Shown here: positions 23,726-32,037 of the stretch, one piece after another
Numbering within the stretch: the first letter of the stretch is position 1
Layout: each line of letters starts with the position of its first letter
Source of the DNA: PLanc-01 sp034678485
GTDB lineage: Bacteria > Planctomycetota > Phycisphaerae > Sedimentisphaerales > Anaerobacaceae
Direction of reading: 5' to 3'
DNA: 64,000 nt
NCBI GenBank assembly: GCA_034678485.1
Contig: JAXDBU010000101.1
Location: 1 to 64,000, forward strand
Position numbers and translations under genes: made by a program
Notes under the pieces: generated by a model
What the model saw: the letters and a program-made list of their open reading frames with translations, nothing else
Told to the model about the DNA's origin: nothing
Database searches by the model: none

Positions 23726-25747
23726 ATGAAGATCCTGTGGAATCGCCGAGAGTTTCTGGGAGCCGTCGGCACAGGGGCTGCGGCTGTGGCGCTGTCGCCC
23801 AGCGGCTCATTCGGCGTCGAAGCCGCCGCAAGACTCCCGAAGGAGTGGCTTGATCCGCCGCACGAGTTCTCGCAGGCTCCTTTCTGGTTCTGGAACGACG
23901 ATCTGTCCGAGGCAGAGTTACTGCGTCAGATCGAGGACTTCCAGGCCCACGGCGTCCACGCTTTTCTGATTCATCCCCGGGCCGGACTGCCGAAGAGCAT
24001 CCCCTGGCTGGGCGAGCGGATGATCGGCTTCATGCGGTTTGCCATCGAGCAGGCCGCCAGGCGGGACATGTGGGTTCTTCTCTATGATGAGGGCATGTAC
24101 CCGAGCGGCTCCTCGAGCGGACAGGTCGTTGCGGCGAACCCCGCCTTCCGCACGCGAGGTCTGGTCTGCGTCGATCTCGATGAAGCCCAGCCGCAGAGCG
24201 AGGTCCAAGGCGTGCGGGTCGGCGCTACCCGTGAGCCCGAGCTGGCGACGGGACAGACCCTTGTCGCCCTCGTTCGGCGCAAGAACGGCCATCGCATCGC
24301 GGTGGTCGATCGGGCGGCTCGCGAAGGGCGCTCCGTCATTCGCGGCCTGCACTTCACTCAGGACGATCCGCCACGTCGGGCGGACCGTCGGGAAGTGCCT
24401 GAGAATCAGCCGCCGGGTGCGGACATTCTGAATCCCGAATCCGTTGCATGCTTCATCCGGCTGGTCTATCAGAAGTACTATGATGAATTCGGCAAGCACT
24501 TCGGAAAGACGGTCAAGGCAATCTTCACCGACGAACCTTCGCTCCTGGCTCGCGGCGGCGAGCGGGGCATGGTCCCCGGCACCACCGGTGTCTTGGAACA
24601 CGTCAACGCATTCCTGGGCTATGACTTCACGCCGCACTTGCCGGCGCTATGGTACGAGGACGAGCCTGACGCCGCGAGGTACCGTCGCGACTATGCTCGG
24701 GCGATAGAGGCCCGCCTGGAGCAGACGTTTTACCGGCTGATCTCCGAGTGGTGCCAGGCTCATGGGATATCCCTTTGCGGCCACCCGGCCGGCGGGGACG
24801 ACATCGGGCCGCTGCGGCAGTTCCACATTCCCGGCCAGGACATCGTCTGGCGGTACATCGAGCCGGACAAGCCCTCCGCTCTCGAAGGCGAGCAGTCCAC
24901 GCAGGCCAAGTGCGCCTCCTCTGCGATGATTCACCTGGGCCGCCGGCGCAATCTGAATGAGTACTGCGGCGCATTCGGGCACAACTTCACCTTCGAGGAG
25001 ATGAAGTGGCTGGCGAACTGGCTGCTCGTCCGCGGCTGCAATATGCTCGTGCCGCACGCATTCTACTACTCGATTCGCGGCCCGCGGGTCGACGAGCGTC
25101 CGCCGGACGTCGGGCCCAACAACACATGGTGGTCCCAGTTCAAACCCTTTGCCCAGGCGACCTCGCGCCTGTGCTGGCTCAATACCGACAGTACGCACGT
25201 ATGCGCATTGGCGATCCTGGGTCTCAACGACTGGCTGCCCTGGCGGGCGGCCAAAGTGTGCTTTCAGAACCAGCGGGACTTCAATTACCTTGAAGCTCGC
25301 CACTTGTGGGAGGATGCCCGGGTCGACGCCGACGGAATCCACATCGCCGGGATGCACTACCGAGCGTTGATTCTCGACGCGGACCCGCCGGCTCAGGCCA
25401 AGTCTGCGATGGACACGCTTGCCCAGGCAGGGCGGATCATCCGTTGGAATGACTCTGTGGACGCCGCCGACCTCGTTGCGCAGATCGACAAGCTGATCCC
25501 GCCGGATGTGCAGGCGTCGCCGGCTTCGCCGAGTCTGCGGGTCCGTCACGTACGCAAGGGAAACAGGGATTACTACCTGCTCTTCAATGAGACTGCCGCT
25601 GATCTGGAATGCAGAGTGACGCTGTCTTCAAAGGGGCGATGGATGCTCCTGGACCCGATCAGCGGGCGAGGCGAACCGGTGTCGAGTGACGGTCCCCTGC
25701 GTTTGGCGGGACACGCGATGCAGATCCTGGCTGTTGAACGAGTCTGA
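23726..25747 (+). CDS. Tat-exported putative glycoside hydrolase (GH106-like)
   Basis: 673 aa. The N-terminus 'NRREFLGAVGTGAAAVALSPSG' is a twin-arginine signal. The mature part starts 'PPHEFSQAPFWFWNDDLSEAELLRQIEDFQAHGVHAFLIHPRAGLP', which resembles the opening of GH106 rhamnosidase-like barrels. 'AIFTDEPSLL' (Glu270) is a candidate acidic active-site segment, and the rest has the aromatic-rich pattern of a sugar-binding barrel, followed by a beta-sandwich tail ('YYLLFNETAADLECRVTLSS'). Family placement is from pattern only, and substrate is unknown. AGAGGAGG precedes the start. It begins 24 bases after the TolC gene and may be cotranscribed, though function links it better to the sugar genes downstream. 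Confidence 0.72.
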   Translation: MKILWNRREFLGAVGTGAAAVALSPSGSFGVEAAARLPKEWLDPPHEFSQAPFWFWNDDLSEAELLRQIEDFQAHGVHAFLIHPRAGLPKSIPWLGERMIGFMRFAIEQAARRDMWVLLYDEGMYPSGSSSGQVVAANPAFRTRGLVCVDLDEAQPQSEVQGVRVGATREPELATGQTLVALVRRKNGHRIAVVDRAAREGRSVIRGLHFTQDDPPRRADRREVPENQPPGADILNPESVACFIRLVYQKYYDEFGKHFGKTVKAIFTDEPSLLARGGERGMVPGTTGVLEHVNAFLGYDFTPHLPALWYEDEPDAARYRRDYARAIEARLEQTFYRLISEWCQAHGISLCGHPAGGDDIGPLRQFHIPGQDIVWRYIEPDKPSALEGEQSTQAKCASSAMIHLGRRRNLNEYCGAFGHNFTFEEMKWLANWLLVRGCNMLVPHAFYYSIRGPRVDERPPDVGPNNTWWSQFKPFAQATSRLCWLNTDSTHVCALAILGLNDWLPWRAAKVCFQNQRDFNYLEARHLWEDARVDADGIHIAGMHYRALILDADPPAQAKSAMDTLAQAGRIIRWNDSVDAADLVAQIDKLIPPDVQASPASPSLRVRHVRKGNRDYYLLFNETAADLECRVTLSSKGRWMLLDPISGRGEPVSSDGPLRLAGHAMQILAVERV

Positions 25748-26095
25748 GCGGATGGCTTCGTCGTCCTGAGTTGCTCAACCGCTTCGCGGCCGGTGTCGGG
25801 AAGGACACCGGTGTCTCACGAAGCCCAAATGCTTGGAAGCCCCCCTCTTGTCATCCCTTCATTCTGTTCAGGGCAGGCTCTGAGCTTGCCGAAGGAATCC
25901 GGCCTGCGACTGGAAGATGCGTCTCGACTCCGCACGCCACGGCTCGTACGGGGCCCAGGTGCTTCACTTCGTTCAGCATGACAACACGGCAGGGGCATCT
26001 CACAAGACCTATGTCGTTAAGAGGCGAAACCGAAGGACCCGGCCTTCGATTAGAGAGCTTCTCTCGGTCGTAGGCCAAGGCTCGCTGCGTTGGAG
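25748..26095. repeat. Gene-free stretch with dispersed repeat, copy C
   Basis: About 350 bases without a gene. Positions 25915-26036 hold the fullest copy of the repeat also seen at 1-88 and, inverted, at 9057-9120 (CGTCTCGACT ... GGGGCCCAGG ... CTTCACTTCGTTCAGCATGACAA ... CACAAGACCTATGTC, given here in pieces). Upstream, 25850-25900 holds a different repeat-like string (TGTCATCCCTTCATTCTG, then GAGCTTGCCGAAGGAATCC) typical of extragenic repeats. Confidence 0.6.
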
Positions 26096-27433
26096 CTACC
26101 CGGGCGATCCCCGCAGTTCACGGCGCAACTGATCGAGCAGCTCGGTGACCAATCTGGCCCGCGCCGCATCGCCTGTCCCGTAGAGGGGGACCTGTCGGCT
26201 GGCGACGCGGCCGTTTGGGAATCGAACGGCGACCTGGACGGACAGGTTGCCTTGCGCACCGCGCTGAAACGCCCCGGCTGCAATGACCCATTGGCTGTCG
26301 GCGGTCGCGGCGGCTTCACTTGCCAACTGCTCGACGTCGTCCCCATGTGCTCTTGTCTCGTCGGACTGCCGACGGCCGCCGAGCATTTGGTGGAGCCTCT
26401 CCGTCGTCGGAGCGATGTAAGCTCCAATGAGGGCCTGGTGCGTCCCATCGGCTCCGTTGAGGGCGGCCGTCAGCGCTCCACCGGTGCCCACCTCCGCGAG
26501 CGATATCGTCTCGCCTCGTGTCTCAAGCAATCTGACCACGCACGTTTCCAGCGAGGTTGCTTCATCCTGTGCGTAGATGAAATCGGCCAGGTGCTCTGTG
26601 ATCCCATGCCGCAGTTCCTCAAGCCGGGCGCGGTCCTGCGGCGTATCCTCAGGCAGGGAGAAGGTGAAATCGACTCGTCCACCCTCGAACTGGGAGTTCG
26701 TCGTGACGCCCGCAGGCAGAGGAACGCGGTCCTTGAGAGTTTGATCAATCTGAGACTGCCCGAGTCCGACGAATCGCAGCGTGATCGACGCGCCGGGCAG
26801 GTGCGTGCCGAACCGTCTGCTCAGGTAGGGCACCAGCTCGTCGCGGACCATCGGCTGCAGCTCGCGAGGCGGACCGGGCAGGGCGACGATCACCCGATTC
26901 TCCATCTCGAAGACCAGTCCCACCGCCGTGCCGGTGGCGTTCTTGAGGTACGTCCCCCGCTCCGGCGTCTGTGTCTGGCGGCGGAGGTTCTGCCTCAGTT
27001 GGTCGGGTGGGACGCTGAATCGCCTGGCCATCGCAGCGAGCACGTCCGGGTGCTCGTGGAGGGCAATCCCTGTGAAGTCTCGCAGGGTCTCACGGGTGAT
27101 GTCATTGTCTGTCGGGCCGAGGCCGCCCGTGACGATGACAAGCGTGGCCTTGTCCGTGGCAAATCGCAGGGCGTCCTTGAGGTCGGCCGGTTTGTCGTCC
27201 GCGCTCATGGAGCCGACGCACTGGAGTCCCAGCGGCCGCAGGGTCCTGGTGATGAAGACGGTGTGTCCGTCGGCATAGGCGCCCGCGAGCAGCTCTCCCC
27301 CGGTGACAACGACCACGTATCGAACGACAGGCGATGCCGGCCCCTGCGGCGGCGCTTGCGACAGAGCGATGGATGACGCGGCCGACAGCCAGAGCAGGAC
27401 AAGTTGCCATCGCGGACAATTGACTGTTCTCAT
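26096..27433 (-). CDS. Exported CinA-family protein lacking deamidase active-site residues
   Basis: 445 aa. The start at 27433 follows GGAG and opens a signal peptide ('WQLVLLWLSAASSIALSQA'), unusual for CinA, which is cytosolic. Residues about 37-205 match the MoCF/CinA N-domain ('VVVTGGELLAGAYADGHTVFITRTL', 'LVIVTGGLGPTDNDITRETL', 'VIVALPGPPRELQPM'). A KH-like linker and the CinA C-domain follow. In that domain the AESCTGG motif reads AEVGTGG (313-319), so the catalytic serine is Val315. The downstream Tyr/Lys segment (usually 'GGVVxYSNxxK') reads 'GAYIAPTTERLHQ'. NMN deamidase activity is therefore doubtful. It is divergent from the Tat-exported sugar isomerase-like gene. Confidence 0.82.
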   Translation of the reverse strand: MRTVNCPRWQLVLLWLSAASSIALSQAPPQGPASPVVRYVVVVTGGELLAGAYADGHTVFITRTLRPLGLQCVGSMSADDKPADLKDALRFATDKATLVIVTGGLGPTDNDITRETLRDFTGIALHEHPDVLAAMARRFSVPPDQLRQNLRRQTQTPERGTYLKNATGTAVGLVFEMENRVIVALPGPPRELQPMVRDELVPYLSRRFGTHLPGASITLRFVGLGQSQIDQTLKDRVPLPAGVTTNSQFEGGRVDFTFSLPEDTPQDRARLEELRHGITEHLADFIYAQDEATSLETCVVRLLETRGETISLAEVGTGGALTAALNGADGTHQALIGAYIAPTTERLHQMLGGRRQSDETRAHGDDVEQLASEAAATADSQWVIAAGAFQRGAQGNLSVQVAVRFPNGRVASRQVPLYGTGDAARARLVTELLDQLRRELRGSPG

Positions 27434-27629
27434 CCGATGTACTCCAAACCTCATGACTCGACATGGGTCCCATCCTTGCCGAGCTGTGTGCAAGTTTCAA
27501 TCGGAAAACCGGGAAAACGCTGGAAGTCGGCGGGGGAATCTGCCAGAATGACCTCCTGTGCCGCTGGTTCACTGGCGGGTGGTTGGGCAACCTAAATCGG
27601 GGCTTGCGAGCCTGTAAGGAGTGACGACC

Positions 27630-29060
27630 GTGAGTGAGCAGATGAATCGACGAGAGTTTCTGGGCGTGAGTGCGGCGGGGGCGGGAGCCGTGCTACTGGG
27701 CACGCAGCTTGCGGCAGCCCAGGACCAGGAGGCGAACTGGCCGCCGAAAATGCCGCCGGTCAAGATCTACAAGGTGTTCATCGGGCGCACCGGCGGGATC
27801 TACCTCTCCCGACCGACCGAGGAAGTCGACAAGTTCAATCGCTACCTTGCCAACATCGAATACAAGCTCGGCGACGTCAAGTTCATCGGCGGCGACATGG
27901 TGCCGGCGGTCGCTGTGGACCAGGTCTTGCCGAAACTGAAAGAAGCGGACGCGGTCCTGATGTTCCACCTGTGCGGCCACGGCGGGGATGCGCCCCTCGA
28001 GGCGATGACCAAGATCGTGGATGTCGGACTGCCCACGGCGGTTTTCTCGCAGCCGTTCAGCGGGCACGGCTGGATGTACTTCCCTGTCTGGCAGAAGCAG
28101 GGCAAGCACGTCATCCTGTTGCCGTCCAGCGAGTGGGGCGAATTGGACAAGGCAGCGAGGCTGCTCCGGGTGAAGCCGCACATGGCCAGAACGAGGATTC
28201 TCGTCATCCGCGGGCCGGAGGGTTCGGCCGCCGCGTGTTCCGCCGAACAGGTCAAAGCCAAGCTCGGCACCGAGATGATCGTGGTCCCTGTCGAAGAGAC
28301 CCTCAAAGCCCATGAAGCAGTCAGTCTCAAGGATGCGGAGGCCGAGGCGCAGAGCTACTGGCTCAGCAAGGCCAAGAAAATCGTCGAGCCGACGAAGGAC
28401 GAGATCATCAGCTCGGCCCGCTACTACCTGGCGGTCAAGAACCTTATGATCGAGAAGGGGGCGCAGGCGGTCACCAGCTCGAACTGCATGGGGGCACCGG
28501 CCAAGGGCTGCCTGGCGTTCAGCAAGCTGGGCGACCTGGGTCTCGTCGGCGCCTGCGAAGGCGATATGGACTCGACGCTGACCATGCTCATGTTCGGGTA
28601 TGCGTTCGGCATTCCGGGATTCATCACCGACCCGGTCTTCGACACCGCCAACAACGCGCTGATCCACTTCCATTGCACCAGCGCCACGAAGATGGCGGGA
28701 CCCGCCAGCAAGCGACTGCCGTTCTCGATCCGCACCCAGACCGATAGCGACAAGGGCGTGGCCCTGGAGGTCGAGATGCCCATCGGCGAGAAGGTCACCT
28801 GCGCCAAGTTCGTCAACCTCAACACGATGGTGATCTCAACGGGCGAGATCTTCAAGGTGACGCACGATGAGCTGGGCTGCCGGACTCAGTTCTGGACGAA
28901 GGTCAAGGACGCCAACAGCATGTTCCGCAACTGGGGCGCCGGCGTCGTCCAGGGCGGCGTCATGACCCTGCTCCACCGCGTCGTCTTCTTCGGCGACCAC
29001 ATGCAGAGCATGAAGGACCTCGGCAGCCTCATGGGATTCAAGGTGGTCGAAGAAGCATAG
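27630..29060 (+). CDS. Tat-exported L-fucose/arabinose isomerase-like protein
   Basis: 476 aa. The GTG at 27630 is favoured because AAGGAG lies 8 bases before it; it gives 'MSEQMNRREFLGVSAAGAGAVLLGTQLAAA', a twin-arginine signal. The rest resembles the L-fucose isomerase / arabinose isomerase fold: an N-domain with 'DAVLMFHLCGHGGDAPLEAM', a central 'AQAVTSSNCMGAPAKGCLAFSKLGDLGLVGACEGDMDSTLTMLM' (about 280-325) carrying Glu/Asp metal-ligand candidates, and a C-domain beta barrel with 'CAKFVNLNTMVISTGEI'. Known isomerases are cytosolic, so an exported member is notable. It may act on extracellular sugars or be a binding protein. A good rho-independent terminator follows. Confidence 0.78.
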   Translation: MSEQMNRREFLGVSAAGAGAVLLGTQLAAAQDQEANWPPKMPPVKIYKVFIGRTGGIYLSRPTEEVDKFNRYLANIEYKLGDVKFIGGDMVPAVAVDQVLPKLKEADAVLMFHLCGHGGDAPLEAMTKIVDVGLPTAVFSQPFSGHGWMYFPVWQKQGKHVILLPSSEWGELDKAARLLRVKPHMARTRILVIRGPEGSAAACSAEQVKAKLGTEMIVVPVEETLKAHEAVSLKDAEAEAQSYWLSKAKKIVEPTKDEIISSARYYLAVKNLMIEKGAQAVTSSNCMGAPAKGCLAFSKLGDLGLVGACEGDMDSTLTMLMFGYAFGIPGFITDPVFDTANNALIHFHCTSATKMAGPASKRLPFSIRTQTDSDKGVALEVEMPIGEKVTCAKFVNLNTMVISTGEIFKVTHDELGCRTQFWTKVKDANSMFRNWGAGVVQGGVMTLLHRVVFFGDHMQSMKDLGSLMGFKVVEEA

Positions 29061-29063
29061 GAA

Positions 29064-29150
29064 GACAAATCCGAAATTCGAGGCACGACCCCGCCAGGGC
29101 GGGAACGTAAATCTGAAACAAATCAGAAACTCAAAACTCCAAATTCAGAA
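29064..29150. repeat. AT-rich AAATC/AAATTC repeat block
   Basis: Just after the isomerase-like stop: AAATCCGAAATTCGA, then AAATCTGAAACAAATCAG, then AACTCAAAACTCCAAATTC. Similar degenerate strings are familiar in planctomycete intergenic regions. It is far lower in GC than the flanks and contains no gene. Confidence 0.5.
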
Positions 29151-29153
29151 CAA

Positions 29154-29186
29154 GGGCCCGGCACACCGCGCTGTCCGGGCCTTTTC
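29154..29186 (+). terminator. Rho-independent terminator after the isomerase-like gene
   Basis: Perfect stem GGCCCGG (29155-29161) with CCGGGCC (29175-29181), 13-base loop, followed by TTTTCTCT. Confidence 0.75.
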
Positions 29187-29257
29187 TCTATTCGCAGGCT
29201 CTCAGGGGCAGAACCCCTGAAGTCTGGCGACCAGGCTTGACCCACCATTGATTTGCT

Positions 29258-30550
29258 CTACTTGCGGTAAGTTTCCTTCATCAGGATCGAACAGACCAGG
29301 GCCGCAAGCGAGGTGACGAGCAGGACAATCATGAGCGTGCGATAGGCTGCGACGGGGTACTGGCCCGCGGGGTTCCTGCCGTAGACGTCCAGGATGCTGC
29401 CAAGGATGGGCTGGTAGACCGCGCCGCCGAAGAAGGGGAAGAAGTTGACCATGCCGATCGAGGTGCCTGCGATTGCCAGCGGGAACAGTTCCTTCGCCGT
29501 AGTGAAACCTATGACGACGATGGCCGAGGAGGACACAGAGAACAGAAAGAACCATCCGACGAGAACCACGCCGGGCAGCCTCGCCGGCAGGAGAGTCGTG
29601 AGCAACAACAGAGCGGACAGAACGGACATACCCAGGATCAATGTCTTCTTGCGGCTCTTGAGGACCTTCTGTGACAGCACGCCGAGGGCCGGGCCGCCAA
29701 TGACCATTCCCCAGGCGATCATGCTCAGCAGGGCGCCGGCCTGGGCTCTGCTCATGCCGTAGCAGTGCATCAGGTACGGCCCGCTCCAGAGATTGCCGAA
29801 CCCGAAGAAGACGCCGCAATCGAAGAAGAACCACAGCCCCACGAGCCAGAAGTGTTTCTTGGAAAGGACCATCCGCATGCCCTGCCACAGGCCAATCTCG
29901 TTGGCCGGCTGGACGATTTCGTTCTCACGGTGCTCGATTTCCGCGATGGAGGGCCATCCCTTGTCGGCAGGGCGGTTTCGCACGATGAGCCACGCGAGCA
30001 GGGAGATGAGGAGCGTGCAGGCGGCAATAACGCCAAACGAGGTCCGCCAGCCCCACTGGACGGTCAGTCGGCCCAGCAGCCAGGTGCCGGCGAGGACGCC
30101 GATCCCGCCGGCGGACTGGAACACGCCGCCGACATGGGCGAACTCGCGGGCACGAAACCACTGGGAGAAGACCTTCATTGCCGGGATGAAGACCATGGAG
30201 ACGCCAAGCCCGACCAGGGCGCGGGCCGGCATGGCTACCGTGATGTTCGGCGCCAGGCTGAAGAGCAGACTGCCTGCGGCTGCCACGAGCAGCGAGATGG
30301 CCACCGTCTTGCGGGGGCCGACGGAATCGCTCAGCAGACCCGACGGGATCTGCATGAACGCGTAGCAGTAGAAGTAGATCGAGCCAAGCAGGCCAATGAC
30401 GCGGGCGCTGGTGTGGAAATCCTCCTGGAGTTCAGTCGCGACGACCGAGAGGGACACGCGGTGGAAGTACACCAGGCAGAAAGCGATCGCGAGCACGACG
30501 AACAGGAGCCACCGAAATGACAGCACCCTTGCCACCAGCTTTTCGTTCAT
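29258..30550 (-). CDS. MFS transporter (ACS-like organic anion/sugar acid symporter)
   Basis: 430 aa with 12 hydrophobic segments. The N-terminus 'RWLLFVVLAIAFCLVYFHRVSLSVVATEL' and the loop 2-3 motif 'GLLSDSVGPRKTVAIS' are the MFS signature. 'GVFQSAGGIGVLAGTWLLGRL' and the central cytosolic loop with 'EHRENEIVQPANE' separate two six-helix halves. The general look is that of the anion:cation symporter group that takes up hexuronates or phosphorylated sugars, but the substrate cannot be assigned. The start at 30550 follows AAAGGACGATACA; a very long upstream frame was rejected. It is divergent from an exported amidohydrolase gene, and the two face-to-face promoters lie within 45 bases. Confidence 0.88.
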   Translation of the reverse strand: MNEKLVARVLSFRWLLFVVLAIAFCLVYFHRVSLSVVATELQEDFHTSARVIGLLGSIYFYCYAFMQIPSGLLSDSVGPRKTVAISLLVAAAGSLLFSLAPNITVAMPARALVGLGVSMVFIPAMKVFSQWFRAREFAHVGGVFQSAGGIGVLAGTWLLGRLTVQWGWRTSFGVIAACTLLISLLAWLIVRNRPADKGWPSIAEIEHRENEIVQPANEIGLWQGMRMVLSKKHFWLVGLWFFFDCGVFFGFGNLWSGPYLMHCYGMSRAQAGALLSMIAWGMVIGGPALGVLSQKVLKSRKKTLILGMSVLSALLLLTTLLPARLPGVVLVGWFFLFSVSSSAIVVIGFTTAKELFPLAIAGTSIGMVNFFPFFGGAVYQPILGSILDVYGRNPAGQYPVAAYRTLMIVLLVTSLAALVCSILMKETYRK

Positions 30551-30608
30551 TGTATCGTCCTTTCGCACTGTCACGACTGTCGCGCCCGGCGGGGTGCGCA
30601 GGCTGTTC

Positions 30609-30636
30609 AACATACCGGAATTTCCGACAATGGCAA
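30609..30636 (-). promoter_or_regulatory. Promoter of the MFS transporter
   Basis: Minus strand TTGCCA (30636-30631), 16-base spacer, TATGTT (30614-30609). Confidence 0.4.
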
Positions 30637-30645
30637 GCGCCGAGC

Positions 30646-30675
30646 TTGACGTGACCGGCTCCCGGCGCGTACGCT
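30646..30675 (+). promoter_or_regulatory. Promoter of the exported amidohydrolase
   Basis: TTGACG (30646-30651), 18-base spacer, TACGCT (30670-30675). Its -35 box is only 9 bases from that of the divergent MFS promoter, so one regulator could govern both. Confidence 0.45.
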
Positions 30676-30721
30676 GGGGATGTGTTCGACTCGGAAAACG
30701 TATGGAGAAAGGAGCTTTGCC

Positions 30722-31852
30722 ATGTCTTGTCAAGATGTGTATCGGAGTGTAGCGGGCATCCTGATCGTGTTGATGTGCGGTGTGACGTTGTCGGTTGCCC
30801 AGGAACCGCCTTCGCCCGAAGGGCTGTTGCTCAGGGACTTTCGTCCCGAGTCGGTCTACAAGACGCCACAGACTACCGTGTCCAAGGCAAAGTACCCTGC
30901 AATCGACATCCACACGCATGCCTTTGCGAAGACGCCGGAGCAGGTCGCCGATTGGGTCCGCGTGATGGATGAGACAGGGGTCGAGAAGGCCGTCATCATG
31001 ACGTACGCGACGGGCAGCGCGTTCGATAGTCTTTACGCCCTGTATGGAAAGTACCCGAGCCGGTTCGAGGTCTGGTGCGGCTTCGACTACACGGGCTACG
31101 ATAAACCGGGTTTCGGTCCGGCGGCCGTCAAGGAGTTGGAGCGCTGCTACAAGGTGGGCGCCCGAGGCATCGGCGAGCTGGGCGACAAGGGCAAGGGGCT
31201 CTTCTACTGCAAGCCTCCGGCGTGGGGGATGCACCTGGACGATCCTCGCATGGACCCCTTGCTGGAGAAGTGCGCCGAACTGAAGATGCCTGTCAACATC
31301 CACGTGGCCGACCCCTACTGGATGTACCTGCCGATGGACTCCAAGAACGACGGCCTGATGAACGCCTACAAGTGGCGACTGGACAACAAGCCGGGGATCG
31401 TCGGCCATCAAGGGATGATCGAGATCCTCGACCGGGCCGTGGCCAGGCATCCGAATACCATCTTCGTCGTTGCCCACTTCGCCAATTGCTGCTACGACCT
31501 GAGCCTGCTCGCTGCGATGCTGGACAAGTATCCGAACCTGTACGCGGACATCTCCGCGCGGTACGAGGAAACCGCGGCCATTCCAAGACACGTCGGGCGG
31601 TTCTATGAGAAGTACCAAGACCGACTCGTCTACGGGACGGACATGCGGTTCAGCGTGCCCATGTACCGATACACATTCCGCGTGCTCGAATCGGCGGATG
31701 AGCACTTCTATGACTGGAGCCACTGCAACTACCACTGGCCGCTTTACGGCCTGGCTTTGCGAGAACCGGTCTTGGAGAAGATCTACCGTGGCAATGCGCT
31801 CAGAATTCTCCAGGTCCGCTCGACCGATGTGACACAAGCGACAGCTCGGTGA
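30722..31852 (+). CDS. Exported amidohydrolase (amidohydrolase-2 type)
   Basis: 376 aa. The signal peptide 'VAGILIVLMCGVTLSVAQE' is followed by a TIM-barrel amidohydrolase. 'AIDIHTHAF' (His64, His66) is the metal-binding HxH, 'MPVNIHVADPYW' and 'IFVVAHFANC' supply further His residues, and 'RLVYGTDMRF' carries the late Asp. The family contains decarboxylases and lactonases acting on aromatic or sugar-acid compounds, so substrate is open. AAGGAG precedes the ATG. It is divergent from the MFS transporter and followed, after 185 bases with a fresh promoter, by a second amidohydrolase. A paired uptake/processing role is inferred from context. Confidence 0.85.
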   Translation: MSCQDVYRSVAGILIVLMCGVTLSVAQEPPSPEGLLLRDFRPESVYKTPQTTVSKAKYPAIDIHTHAFAKTPEQVADWVRVMDETGVEKAVIMTYATGSAFDSLYALYGKYPSRFEVWCGFDYTGYDKPGFGPAAVKELERCYKVGARGIGELGDKGKGLFYCKPPAWGMHLDDPRMDPLLEKCAELKMPVNIHVADPYWMYLPMDSKNDGLMNAYKWRLDNKPGIVGHQGMIEILDRAVARHPNTIFVVAHFANCCYDLSLLAAMLDKYPNLYADISARYEETAAIPRHVGRFYEKYQDRLVYGTDMRFSVPMYRYTFRVLESADEHFYDWSHCNYHWPLYGLALREPVLEKIYRGNALRILQVRSTDVTQATAR

Positions 31853-31953
31853 GCCGCGATGTCGCGACGTCGGCCTTTCGGCGGTTCTGTGCCATGGGCC
31901 ATGGGCGAGCCTGCCTCGGGCCGTGGACGGAACGGATCAGGCGAGATTTGCCC

Positions 31954-31983
31954 TTGACTGCCGCGGGGGATTGTCCTTAAGAT
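31954..31983 (+). promoter_or_regulatory. Promoter of the second amidohydrolase
   Basis: TTGACT (31954-31959), 18-base spacer, TAAGAT (31978-31983), about 55 bases before the start. Confidence 0.45.
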
Positions 31984-32037
31984 AAGCCTTTTTGCAGCGG
32001 GCGGTTTGTCCGGCCCGGGACCGAACTGGATTGAGCC

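Noticed and set aside
29258..31837. 859-aa reading of the MFS gene with a long N-terminal extension
   Set aside because: The extension runs antisense through the amidohydrolase gene; MFS homology, ribosome site and promoter all support the start at 30550.
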